In this document: piece by piece, positions 26,304 to 36,675 of the stretch | Layout of the letters: each line of letters begins with the position of its first letter | Position numbering within the stretch: position 1 is the first letter of the stretch | Assembly (NCBI GenBank): GCA_027919835.1 | Contig: JANVFP010000004.1 | Span: forward strand, 434,001 to 498,000 | Direction: 5' to 3' | Source: Lentinula raphanica | Taxonomy: Eukaryota > Basidiomycota > Agaricomycetes > Agaricales > Omphalotaceae | Length of the DNA stretch: 64,000 nucleotides | The notes under the pieces: model-generated | What the model saw: the letters and a program-made list of their open reading frames with translations, nothing else | Told to the model about the DNA's origin: nothing | The model's database searches: none | Made by a program: the position numbers and the translations under genes

Positions 26304-26836
26304 ATGCGTCTCACTATTGCCCATCTCCTTCTGGCGGGTTTAGCTGTTGCGTATGCTAGACCCTTGCCCGTAAGTGCCCCCATCACTTCCTTTGTTAATT
26401 CTTGTTCTGATTTCCTATCTTTGCCTAGCCTACCGATTCCAGTGACGGGTTTCCTGTATCCCGTGTAGATCTACAATCACCCGCTAGAATCGAAAAGCCA
26501 GCACAACCGAAGAAACAAGTTCGGATCGCAGGGCATATGGACCTTTTCATCTGTCTCACCATAGAGGGAGCCAGTGAGCTGCCAGCGGCTAATCGAGCGT
26601 CGGATGGGGACCCGCCATCATTTGATATCGAGACCGTCACGAAACGCTTCGAGGAATGGGCCTGGAAGCACTTTAAGAAACACGCATCTGTATATTTCAT
26701 AACTCAGCCTAAGACTGGCGACAATATCCACTGTGGCGATGTCTACCAGCTGAAAAATCAAAAGGCGGAGCTTACTTTCAACTATCAGATAGGCGAGGAT
26801 TTCTTTCTTGACAGTCGACTCGATGCAATCCGCTGA
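26304..26836 (+). CDS. Small secreted protein (orphan), 157 aa, intact duplicate
   Basis: Exons 26304-26369 and 26429-26836, joined across a GTAAGT...CCTAG intron in phase 0. Exon 1 is 66 nt and encodes the signal peptide (MRLTIAHLLLAGLAVAYARP). The mature protein starts Ser/Pro-rich, then MDLFICLTIEGA, a charged helix-like segment (VTKRFEEWAWKHFKKHAS) and GDVYQLKNQKAELTFNY. Only two cysteines are present. It is the intact partner of the truncated copy at 24.87 kb. The coincidence of a 66-nt signal-peptide exon with the genes at 4.2 and 17.5 kb suggests common descent or a shared exon. Function unknown. Confidence 0.75.
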
Positions 26837-27143
26837 ACTTCGGGTAATGCTGGACATGTTACAATAAGTAGATATACATACGTTCTGTACGAGCTTGTTC
26901 CTGCTTGTTCTTGATTCTTTCCATTCCATACAATCATTGTTGATGTAATCCTCTTGTTCGTATGCCAGAATACCAACAGTCGACGGACTCCTGCATTTCT
27001 ACAAAAACGTTGGCGCTGTGAGATGTCTGGACTCTGACTGCCGCGCGATGCATCAAGACGAAGGAAAGTCAGACGTAGAATTTTTTCGCACACTATCACA
27101 TGAAGGGCCACCAAAAATGTCCATGATTAGATGATTAGAGATA

Positions 27144-27919
27144 TCAATCCTTCTTCTTGTCTGCTTTTCCTCCGGTGAGCTTATTGTACTTATCTGCTAG
27201 TTGATTGTACTCTTTGGTCTGAGAATCGAATTTGGTCTTCAGCGAGTCGTATTCACTAGCCTTCTTCTCGATATCTTCGGACGAGTATCATTAGCAGCTG
27301 CGCGTTCGTCTGTGCGGAGTTACAAATCATGCTTACCGGACCCACTCGATGGACTCGTTTTCTTCAACTTAGCATATTCTTCCTGACTATGAATGAGTTC
27401 CAGATTAATGGCAAAGGTGCGGGTAAGCACGAGTGAGAGGAATAGCGTGAATCCAGTGAGGTACACATTTCTCTGAGCACTACCAGCCAAGTGCAATAGA
27501 AAGTCAAAAACCCATGCCCAGCCTTTCGGGATACGTTGCACGTACTAGAATTTGCGAGCAGCAAAACTGGTCTCTGTCCTAATATCTCCTACTCCCATAC
27601 CCTGTTGGTTGGTCTTAGCCATATCCGATTCTGCGGTAATCCGGAACATTCGTTGTAATGCATCGAAGAACAATATCCCAACGAATCTAGAGAATGAAAA
27701 TAACGAGTGTAAGACATATCGCGTGATGCAAGAATGAGAGTGAAAAACGTACATGAAACTGATCTTTATCCCATATGCAATCTTGGCCACTATAAGGCTC
27801 TCAGAGAGAAAACTGAAGACGCGTTTGCGTATGGCGAAAGGGAAGGGTATCACTAGTGCGGTAAAAGTGACCATTTCGGCGGCCAAGAGCAGAAAGGTGA
27901 GAGAGTAGTAGATCGTCAT
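27144..27919 (-). CDS. BAP31/Yet-family ER membrane protein, 193 aa
   Basis: Exons 27919-27753, 27686-27546, 27479-27337 and 27274-27144 give 193 codons. The N-terminus is the conserved BAP31 start (MTIYYSLTFLLLAAEMVTF), the first of three membrane helices; the second spans IAYGIKISFIFVGILFFDA, the third NVYLTGFTLFLSLVLTRTF. A cytosolic coiled coil follows (EKKASEYDSLKTKFDSQTKE). The protein ends KKKD, a KKXX-type ER retrieval signal. The family escorts membrane proteins through the ER. The exon 2/3 junction (TA/GTACGT to GGTAG/TGCTC) was chosen because it restores the conserved AARKFYAQRN. Confidence 0.93.
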
Positions 27920-28293
27920 CTTTGCTTTCTGTGAATTTCAAGATGAAGAAGTCGTTCTATACGATGGTAGAGCAAGTCAGAGCAGAGTAGAAAGTCAACG
28001 TACGTGTGCAATGTTGCGCGCCCCAACACAGCTTTTCAAGTCGACATTCAATGACGTCAGGTCCGTTGCTGCCGAAATCAAGCCGAAAGCTGTCAAGACG
28101 CCCAAGGCGCTTATTCGATCCGGCCTCGACTTTGAAGTTTAAAATTTTAGATTCTTGAAGTTTCTGCACCCCAATGGCAACAGATTCCACTCGAATTTGC
28201 ATGGTTAACAACACCAGCTGATGGTAGACTGCTCAAATGCTACAGTTGTCCTCAAGGACAAGGTCAAGTTTGCAGTTGTCAAACGCCGGTCCA
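27920..28293. other. Intergenic upstream of BAP31
   Basis: BAP31 promoter side. An 85-codon minus-strand frame (27957-28214) has no recognisable features. The transposon island begins at 28294. Confidence 0.4.
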
Positions 28294-28491
28294 CATCAGC
28301 AAAACTGACCTGGTGCCTAGGCTGCCTAGAGATACCCCCCAAAACCTCAGCAGTTTAAAAAATTTGAATTTGCCTGAAAAAGCCTGAGCAAGCCTGAGTT
28401 TGCCTCAGATTTCTTTGGGTGCTTTGGGAGAGCCTAGGCTTTGGGGGGTATCTTTGGGTTACCTACTAGGCCAAGGGTACTTTTCCTGATG
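28294..28491. mobile_element. CATCAG-family palindromic MITE, copy 1 (198 bp)
   Basis: Begins CATCAGCAAAACTGACC and ends GTACTTTTCCTGATG. Inner inverted arms carry GATACCCCCC on the left and GGGGGGTATC on the right. Flanked by the 2-bp duplication CA (28292-28293 and 28492-28493). No coding capacity. See the shared-family finding. Confidence 0.75.
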
Positions 28492-29673
28492 CAACCTGCT
28501 GGGGTCTGATTCTAGTGTAAGCTGTGTGACAGAGGTAACATTACATGAGCAATTGGCAAGCTCTGTACCAGCCTCGCCGCTGACTGATACCAAACCCAGC
28601 CGCTGTCAGGCTTTTGTCACCGTCCACTGTGAACATCAGGAAAAATACCCCTGACCAGAGGTCTTTCAAAGACACCAGAAATTTTCCCAAAAATCTAAAG
28701 TCTCTCAAATAGTTTAAAGTATCTAGACTCTCAGAACTCTTTGGGAAAAGGACTTAAAATTTGGTTTCCTTGAAATTCTTTAGAATTGTTTCTGGGTTGT
28801 TCAAAGGTAACTCAGATATCTTCGAAATGCTCCAGGTTTTGGGGAATAACCTGAGTTCTTCAGATATTCTAGAGAGCTCGAATACTCTGAGCTGCTTAGG
28901 TTTTTTTCAATATCCTGAAGATTTCTTGAGATTTTTCATGTTCTCTAAATATCTTTGAAACATCTTTGAATATCTTTGAATGTCTTTGAACATCTTTGAG
29001 AGATATTTGAGCTTCTCCAAAGACTTTGAGTGTTTTCAGAAATCTGAAATTTAAGATATTGAATATGAAATAAAATACTATTGCATCTTAACATCTAGAA
29101 GATAGTATAGTGTAGTAATACAGTGTAGATATCAGTTAAAATATTACAACTCACAGTTGTCAATAATATAGGTGGTCACATGACCTGCCACCGTAGACTG
29201 TGTACAATCAAAAAGAACTTCACCAGGTCAAAATCTGAATATAGCTATAATAACATATACTATATACATTGTTATCTATTAGTATATTTGTTAACATTAT
29301 ACATATATAATGGTTGTAATAATATATTATGATACATACAATCAGAATGTGTTCCGAAATTAATAGTTATTAAGTTCAAATACAGTATATCATAATATAT
29401 GAGTGTTAGTAGATATAGTCAATATAAAAGCAATAGATAGAGTATCATATGATGAAGTAAAAATGATTGAATAACTTTTTGAATCATTTGAACTCATTAA
29501 AGAGCTTTGGAAAGTCTTTGAAAGATATCTAAATATCTCTCAAAGATTTTCAGAGATCCTCAGAGATATTCAAAGATTTCTAAAGATTTTCAAAGATTTT
29601 CAAAGATATCCAAAGATATTTAGAGATTTTGAAAGACATTCAAGGAACTCTGAAGGCTTTAGGTTTTGGGGGG

Positions 29674-29960
29674 TGTCATGGTAGCTTATCGTAATAAGGG
29701 TAACGCGACACTTAGAGAATAAGAGTTCAAAATTCACTTAGCTTGGTATCCTTAAACGCACGCAAGATTGCAGGATAAAGCTATGAGATTCGAGAAATCC
29801 TCCCCCTTCAGTACAAAGTAGGTAGCTATTTATACTATAGGAATAAGTGATCGATAATTACTGCGTGCACAGACCGTCCGCAGTCCAAGTCATTTGCAGC
29901 TTCGGAAGGAGTCTCAGATAATGGAAGGGTTTTTGGATGGTAGCCGATGTGGTCGTGGCA
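29674..29960 (-). repeat. 3' LTR (287 bp)
   Basis: Starts TGTCATGGTAGC and ends GTCGTGGCA on the plus strand; same sequence as the other LTR apart from a few transitions and one short indel. Confidence 0.92.
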
Positions 29961-30048
29961 TACGCCCTCCCGGAATTTGGAAAATTTCGAACCTATTAGA
30001 ATAAGATTAGTTAGAAAGAAGGGAGTAGTAATGTTGAAAGCAGATACA

Positions 30049-33000
30049 TTAAGCCCCGGAAGGGCCGCCAGCCTCAGAGACGCTGTCCATCATAGAGTCA
30101 TCTGCTCTGTTCAAACGCCACATGTTCATCTTCTCGGTGAGACTGACCGTGGAACCTCCAGCCTCACTCGCAGCGTAGCGTTCAGCGCCTCGGAGAGATT
30201 TAGGCTGTTTAGCCTTCTGCGAATGCCAAACCTTCTGCTTGTGCTGTCGAAGCAGGCTGTCATGCATGCTAGCTATGATGACATCCTGGTTGAAGTTATA
30301 GATGTCGATGAGGTTCCAGAAACTGTTGTTTTTCGATGAACCATTCGACGGTCGGGATGGCTTTGGATAAGCGTTCTTGACGTCGACGTAGATGTTGCCA
30401 GTAATCGCGCCAGCATCGACAAAGCTCTTGAGCTGATCAGCGGAAAAGACACAGTCATACGTAACCTGTTTTTCTGGTTTTTCGAGTTCCCCGTTAATGA
30501 TGATGGAAAAATTCGCAGGCGAAGTAGATGGAATGCAAGCCATGAGCGCAAGGATGATTTCGTCATATCGAGGAGGAGCTCCCGCTTCCATCTTCCAGCG
30601 ACAGCTCATCGCCATAGAGGCAAGGATGCAGTTTATCATCTCCTCGGTGGTTACAGAGATGGGATCAGCGTCACGACGAGTAATCTGGAAAACTTGATTG
30701 TCCCAGTCCAAATTGACACGCGGAAAGTCCTGCACGAAGAATGCTGGAGGATTGGTGGCCGGCGCAGTGGTCTGAGCGACAGGAGCTGGAGCAGGAGGCT
30801 CAACAGGCATGATAGCGTTGAGGGAAAGTTGGGGAGTTGCTGAGCCAGCCTTATAAGAAACAAACTCGATCGATCCCGTAAAGAGACTCTGTTCACCTTC
30901 AATCGGTGCCTCGCTGTTACGGACAAGTTCCGATATGTTAGTAATTCCAAGGGTCTCGAAGTACTCCTTCATCGGCTCCAAGTGCTTGATCTTGGAGTAT
31001 GGGAGCCACGTATAATCCCCAGACTTCCACAGGACCTTGAACATCGTATCCGACTTCGAGCCCTTGTGTGTTACAATGCAGTCAACTAGCCATTCACCGT
31101 CATCTTGGCCTAAAATCTGACCATATGACCTGCCTGGAAATAGACAGTCATCGTTCGGAATGTGAATGCGCAGCAGCGAAGCATGAAAGACATCATGGAC
31201 TCCTCGACGTCTAAGATCAGCTGGGAGATCCAGTTTGTAAGAGGTTTCACCCATAGTGTCTAGAATCTTGAAAGGACCGATAAATTTAGGCAACAATTTG
31301 CGAGCGAGACCCCTCGTGAATGAGATGTTCGCAGTCGAGAGGTAGACTAAGTCTCCTGTTTGGAAAGGAGACGGAACCCGTCTACGATTTTCGTCTCTCG
31401 TCTGTTTCACCCGATGGGTAATAAGGCTATCGTGGGCAGCGATCAGTGCAGATTTCATTCTCTCGGCGAATTTCGTGACACCTGGAAATTCAGTAGGTTG
31501 GGGCTCAGACCAGATGAACGAGCGGGGAATCCTTCCGTTGTTCAGGAAGAAAGGTGCAAACCCAGTTGATTCTGATCGAGCGAGGTTGATTGCAAACTCA
31601 ACCGCTGGTAGCTTAGTTACCCAGTTAGTCTGGAATTCATCGACACACTGTCGAAGCATTTGAGTGATGGTTCTATTGGCATGTTCTGTTAATCCATCTG
31701 TTTGAGGGTGGTACGAGCTAGAAAGCTTCAGCTGAGTTCCAATGAGCTTGTGAAGGTGAACCCAAAAGCATGAAGTGAATAGTGAATCGCGATCACTTAC
31801 AATAGCTTTAGGCAAACCGTGATGCTTATACACTTCTGAGAACACCAGTTCTGCGACGTCAATTGCTCCATAATCCGTACGGCTAGCGACTAAGTGAACC
31901 ATTCCTGTGAGATGGTCCACGATGGTAGTTATAGAGTCAAATGCACCATCGCGGTTGTGACTCAAGGGCAGAGGTCCAATGAAATCAATACCCATTACTT
32001 CCCAGGGTTCAGAGGGTATGGGTAAATTCTTCAATAAGCCATAAGGTTTATGATTCGAGGGTTTTGACGTTGCACACACAGTGCATAACTCACAAAAGGA
32101 TTGAATGTCCGCCACCATAGACTTCCACCAGACATGGTCGCGTAAGTATGATAGGGTCTTCCTGCTGCTAAGGTGAGCTAACAAGGAATGAGCCTCATTG
32201 ATGATAAGCTCATGCAGGTTTCTGCCGCGAACGAGTATCTTTGGGATACATAACAAACGATGATCCGTCATGTTGATGAAGATGAGCCCGTCTGACAGCT
32301 CAAAATTCCGGAAATGTTTGGGATTTTCTAGAATGCTTTTGAAAGTCGGGTCGTCGCCGTATTTGTCGCGTACTAAAGCACGAACATCCAGTCCAGAGGA
32401 TGAAGAATAGAGGAAAGACAGCAAAGACGAGTCAGCAGAGTCTTCTGAGATCGTCAGATCTGGTGATGCCGAGGCCGAAGCAGTGGGAGGCATATGATCC
32501 GCGGATCCAGAAACGCGAACACCGGTTTGATCCCCGTCATTGTCAACGTGATCAGTATCAACCGAGTAGAACGTGTGGGCGTCCCGCATAGGTTGAACCT
32601 CAGGAATTCCCTTCCCCTGCTGTCTACTGTCCATGTCAGCCTTCTTTGCGGAAGGCTTACGATTTTTTCTTAGTTCCATCCTGTTCAGGTATACAGTACC
32701 AGGCAGAGAGCATGAGGCCTCCGAGCTCACCAGCAATGGCATGGTTATAGAGGTAAGTTCAACCGCATCATTGGAGATAATATCGTGGGAGGTGTACTCA
32801 GAGCGCGCTCTCACCGTACCAGGAGCATCATTGGAGTATATTCGGGACAACACGTCGGCAAACAAGTTCTCGCTACCTGGTGTGTAAACAATCTTGAAGT
32901 CAAATTCAGCAATCTTCTCCATCCAACGAGCTTGTCGGCCAGACAACTCCTTTTGGTTCATCAAGTATATCAAACCCTCATGATCGGTAACCCACGAGAA

Positions 33001-33909
33001 CGAAACGCTTTGCAAGATGTCACGATGGTGCAGCATTGTTTCCACTCCTGCCAGCATCTCTATCTCATGCACTGGGTAGTTCTGTTGCGCCGGATTCAGT
33101 TTCGCTGAGTAGAAAGCAGCCACGGTAGCGGAGCTCTTCCAGGAGGACCCTTGCAAAATGCAACCCGATACACCAGTGGCACAACCATCGGTCACCATCC
33201 ATACTGGTTGAGCAGTATCCGAATAATCCAAGGGAACACGATGATGTAGCTTCGATTGACAGGTAAGCTCCTTAATCCGCTGAAAAGTACGTTCCTCATT
33301 GAAACCCCAGCGGAGCGGGACAGTGTCACCGGTGAGATTACTCAAATGGCCCATTGGAATACGCACAGAAGCAATATCGTCCGCCAGGTAGCCAACCGAT
33401 CCCAGGAAGCCCCGAAGGAGGTCGTGATTCGTAGGAGTTTTCCATTTAGAAATGGCATCAACCTTGTCAGGATCCATACGGATTCCTTCGTTGTCGACAA
33501 TCCTCCCCAGAATCTTCAATTCAGGCGCTAGGAAATTCAGCTTGGACTCGCTGAGGTACAGTTTTTCTCTCACTAAGATGTCAATAATTGATTTCACATG
33601 GTGAATGTGTTCTTCAAGCGTGTCTGAATAGACGATGATGTCATCCAAGTACACGTCCATAAATCGGCCAAGGAATGATGAAAACAAGTAGTTCATTAAG
33701 GTTTGGTAGGTAGACGGTGCATTACAGTCTCCCTGCTGGATGACTAGACTAACCATATTCCCATCCAGTGTAGAAACGGCAGATTTGTAGACATCCTTGG
33801 GTTGAATACGAATCTGTTCGTACGCATCTTTTCCATCCATGGTCGAACGGAATTTCGCGCGAGCGGCGCGGCGCAAGATGGCATCAATGTCCGGAAGGGG
33901 AGATGCCAA
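30049..33909 (-). CDS. Pol ORF: RT, RNase H, integrase, chromodomain-like segment and long C-terminal extension
   Basis: An open frame of 1286 codons without an authentic start, since it is the downstream part of the polyprotein frame. Reverse transcriptase has MDVYLDDIIVYS near residues 82-93. RNase H begins at VTDGCATGVSG and has the DHEGL and DVLSRI blocks. Integrase has an HHCC zinc finger (CELCTVC), catalytic Asp in MGIDFIGPL and IVSDRDSLF, and Glu in TEHANR. The chromodomain-like segment (FKVLWKSGDYTWLPYSKIKH) sits near residue 975. Some 270 further residues follow, Pro/Ala-rich and then globular, ending in a Ser/Arg/Gly tail. That extension is not part of the standard gypsy plan. The frame is intact for more than 3.8 kb. 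Confidence 0.88.
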   Translation of the reverse strand: MASPLPDIDAILRRAARAKFRSTMDGKDAYEQIRIQPKDVYKSAVSTLDGNMVSLVIQQGDCNAPSTYQTLMNYLFSSFLGRFMDVYLDDIIVYSDTLEEHIHHVKSIIDILVREKLYLSESKLNFLAPELKILGRIVDNEGIRMDPDKVDAISKWKTPTNHDLLRGFLGSVGYLADDIASVRIPMGHLSNLTGDTVPLRWGFNEERTFQRIKELTCQSKLHHRVPLDYSDTAQPVWMVTDGCATGVSGCILQGSSWKSSATVAAFYSAKLNPAQQNYPVHEIEMLAGVETMLHHRDILQSVSFSWVTDHEGLIYLMNQKELSGRQARWMEKIAEFDFKIVYTPGSENLFADVLSRIYSNDAPGTVRARSEYTSHDIISNDAVELTSITMPLLVSSEASCSLPGTVYLNRMELRKNRKPSAKKADMDSRQQGKGIPEVQPMRDAHTFYSVDTDHVDNDGDQTGVRVSGSADHMPPTASASASPDLTISEDSADSSLLSFLYSSSSGLDVRALVRDKYGDDPTFKSILENPKHFRNFELSDGLIFINMTDHRLLCIPKILVRGRNLHELIINEAHSLLAHLSSRKTLSYLRDHVWWKSMVADIQSFCELCTVCATSKPSNHKPYGLLKNLPIPSEPWEVMGIDFIGPLPLSHNRDGAFDSITTIVDHLTGMVHLVASRTDYGAIDVAELVFSEVYKHHGLPKAIVSDRDSLFTSCFWVHLHKLIGTQLKLSSSYHPQTDGLTEHANRTITQMLRQCVDEFQTNWVTKLPAVEFAINLARSESTGFAPFFLNNGRIPRSFIWSEPQPTEFPGVTKFAERMKSALIAAHDSLITHRVKQTRDENRRRVPSPFQTGDLVYLSTANISFTRGLARKLLPKFIGPFKILDTMGETSYKLDLPADLRRRGVHDVFHASLLRIHIPNDDCLFPGRSYGQILGQDDGEWLVDCIVTHKGSKSDTMFKVLWKSGDYTWLPYSKIKHLEPMKEYFETLGITNISELVRNSEAPIEGEQSLFTGSIEFVSYKAGSATPQLSLNAIMPVEPPAPAPVAQTTAPATNPPAFFVQDFPRVNLDWDNQVFQITRRDADPISVTTEEMINCILASMAMSCRWKMEAGAPPRYDEIILALMACIPSTSPANFSIIINGELEKPEKQVTYDCVFSADQLKSFVDAGAITGNIYVDVKNAYPKPSRPSNGSSKNNSFWNLIDIYNFNQDVIIASMHDSLLRQHKQKVWHSQKAKQPKSLRGAERYAASEAGGSTVSLTEKMNMWRLNRADDSMMDSVSEAGGPSGA

Positions 33910-35904
33910 TTTCCTGGTATTGGCATTCCTCTGTCATAGATCCGCTACGACACGAAGTTGGTTTTTCTGAGAACCATGTTTCGGAATCAGTAAAAGTGGA
34001 ACGGTATTGTTCGAAGTAGTAATTTTCCACCTACCACTCTTTATGTACGCATCTCTCTTCTCCACCCAATCCGTTCTAAATTTTTCTGGTAGGCGTGAAG
34101 GTCGCCATGGTATGATCAACAATTCGTCAATCAGTGGGATGCGATGGTTGATTTCACGAAGAGGAGGTAAGTCCGTTTCAGCCATTGTGCGACACAGTGG
34201 CTTCGCGTACTCATGTAGCACAGCTCGTGCATTCTCCACTTCTTTATCATCCAGCGTTACTGCTTGTGCGGCGATTTGAGAAACGGTCGGTCCTTTCAAT
34301 GGCAGAGATTCATTGCAGCCTACTACCACTCGTGCAGGGTTAAAGCCAATGGTAATGCAGTGCTGGTACATCCAATCAGTGCCTAGTATGAGGGGGTAGT
34401 TGATGTTTGCAACATCAAAGCTTCGCTCCTCATCAATGGACTGATACTCGAACCTTGCCAACACTCGGCGATTTATCTTTGAACGCGAACCTTGTACAGC
34501 CAACTGCAAGGTAAGAGGTGGAGTAATCGTTTCAACTTTGAATTTAAGTTGATCAATGAGTGTAGTGCTCATGAATGTTCCGAGAGAACCTGAGTCCAGC
34601 AGTGCAGTGACAGGCTGTCCATTTATTCGGACAACGATAACGATGGGTCGAGCCACTTTCCTTCCCGGGTCCCTTACCCGCGCCGCATTTCGCTGTAGAG
34701 CAGGGTACTGGTCAGAAGGAATTTGAACACCGTTCAACTGTAGCTCCAGGGGACAGGTGAGATGGCACCAGAGATACTTGTCTCCTAACTGAGAACCCAT
34801 CAGATCTTCCCCGTTGACTAAAGAGAGGAATTGGTCTAGGAAGCTAGGTTCCTTCCAGAAGTCCCATGCGAAGCATTTCCGAAACAAGGCGACCAAACGT
34901 TTGCAGTACCACCTATACACGTCAAATCGTGGATCGTCAATCAGTCGCATGGGCAGAGGCCACCTCAACTTCAAGAGACTGTCGACAACGACATAGTGTC
35001 GTGGATATGATTCGGATGTAAAGCAGTTGAAGCGGAGCTCACCTGTCTCTCCAAAGAGATAGTGCTCCGCTGAAAGGTAAGCTAGTCGTCGGCCAGGGTA
35101 CTCGTCAGACCCATTCAGGATCTGGGCAACCCTCTTCCCTCTCGGGTCTCCCATTGACCGATTCCGCCCTTCCTGGACCCAGAGAGTAGGTTCCTTACTA
35201 CATTCACGGACATGGTTGAACCATTCAACAGGTCGAAAGTCAGGATCTAACAGCTGACGCGTTGGAATGATGAAGTCATTATCGTCAAGTGTGGAATCGA
35301 GCAGGACATATTCCGAGTTCGAGACACATACAGCACAGAACCTTTCGACGTCTGTGAAGCTCTCGTCCGCATCATCCTCACCCGCATATGGTGCACCCTT
35401 ATGCAGCAAGTATTCGAGCTGTTCAGCTACTGGGTCACCGAAGCAGCGTTGTTGAGGATCATTCCGGAATCCGAAGTGTGAGTTATTCAACTCCTTATGT
35501 AGACCTCGTCCCCTCAGCTCCTTCTTCCAGAATCCCAAGTGCTCCTTCTTCAGGGCAAAGATTGAGTTCATTTCACCTGAATTGTGTATACTCCTGATGA
35601 CCGCAGGATTGTAGTCATCCCGTAGTTGGTAAAACAGGTGCGAAGAGTCTCTCCACTCAGGGTGGAGCCCAAGCTCATTATAACGACTCCAGGACTCATC
35701 CTCAGAATCGAGTTCTGAAGTCTCGTCGCTGTCAAAGCTTGGGGTATATCCCTGGCTGTCAGATTCGCTGTCGTCGTCGTCAGCGAAGTACAACGCGGGG
35801 ATCACTGGATCTTCTGTTTCAACTTCCGCAGAGTCGCATTCCTCATCGGAGTCGGATTCTAGAGTTTCAACGTCACTTTCTGAGCAGGTGTTCCTTTCCG
35901 CATG

Positions 35905-36196
35905 CATCAGGAAAAATATTCTCATCTCTAGAGTCTCCAGAGATACCCCCCAATTCCTAAGCTGCTCAGAGATTTTTGTGAACTTTGAAAGATCAAAAAA
36001 CATCCTAGAGATCCTGAAAGATCCTGAAAGCATCTGAAAGCACCTGAAAGCACCAGAAAGCACCAGAAAGTACCAGAAAGCACCCAGAGAATTTTTAGAA
36101 GCCTCAAAGAATTTAGATACTCTAGGCTCTCTGAGACTACCTAGGAATTGGGGGGTATCTCTGGGGACTCTAGAGATGAGAATATTTTTCCTGATG
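35905..36196. mobile_element. CATCAG-family MITE, copy 3 (292 bp), in frame inside the polyprotein
   Basis: Long perfect-looking inverted arms: CATCAGGAAAAATATTCTC at the left and its complement at the right, enclosing GAGATACCCCCC / GGGGGGTATCTC. Flanked by TG (35903-35904 and 36197-36198). Insert plus duplication is 294 bp, a multiple of three, and the antisense strand has no stop, so the host frame reads through it (98 added codons). Confidence 0.85.
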
Positions 36197-36430
36197 TGTG
36201 CGGATTCCACTGTTCTATGCAACGCTTCACCCATAGAATATGCTGCTCTGCCTTCCATTTGACTACTCTCGGGGTCACGATTCCTGAATTGGGTCGTGTT
36301 TCCGGACAGCAGTCTCATGTTGACAAAGTCCTCACTACGGAATACGTCCTCCATGGACACATCACTACTGCTTTCATCGGAGAAGTAAGTCTCTTCCACA
36401 TCCTGAAACCAGTTGATGTGACTCAGAGAC

Positions 36431-36675
36431 CATCAGCAAAATCACTTCTGGCCTGGAGTCTCTAAGAGACTCCAGGCATACCCCCCCTTTTCCTACAGGC
36501 TCTAGAGTCTCTAAGAGTTTCTAGGCACCCTGAGGAAATTTGAAGTTTCTTTGAATGTCTTTTCAAATTCTCTAGAGTCTCTCAGGCTCTCTCAGAGACT
36601 CTAGAGCCTGTAGGAAAAGGGGGGGTATGCCTGGAGTCTCTTAGAGACTCCAGGCCAGAAGTGATTTTGCTGATG
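36431..36675. mobile_element. CATCAG-family MITE, copy 4 (245 bp), disrupting the polyprotein
   Basis: Near-perfect hairpin: CATCAGCAAAATCACTTCTG at the left, complement at the right, with inner GGAGTCTCTAAGAGACTCC palindromes and CATACCCCCCC / GGGGGGGTATG. Flanked by AC (36429-36430 and 36676-36677). Its 247-bp net insertion shifts the frame between the zinc-knuckle and protease regions. Confidence 0.88.

Larger units (their letters stand above)
24290..26880. repeat. Tandem segmental duplication carrying a small secreted protein gene
   Basis: Two units lie head to tail, about 24290-25330 and 25330-26880. Matching segments include CAGATAAGTGCATC followed by AAGCCTTTCCTAGCC (near 24440-24490 and 25500-25540), the CGTCAGCAATCA block (24571 and 25648), GGTGAGCTGAAG with GTGTCAGGGGG (24663 and 25716), and the coding parts at 24870-25151 and 26537-26836. 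The first unit lacks the roughly 700 bp that in the second holds the promoter, signal-peptide exon and intron. Copies are clearly diverged, so this is not recent. Confidence 0.7.

Noticed and set aside
28680..29030. CTTTGAA-rich repeats as a possible CRISPR array or satellite
   Set aside because: Irregular, degenerate and without spacers; they are internal sequence of the split CATCAG element in a eukaryotic genome.
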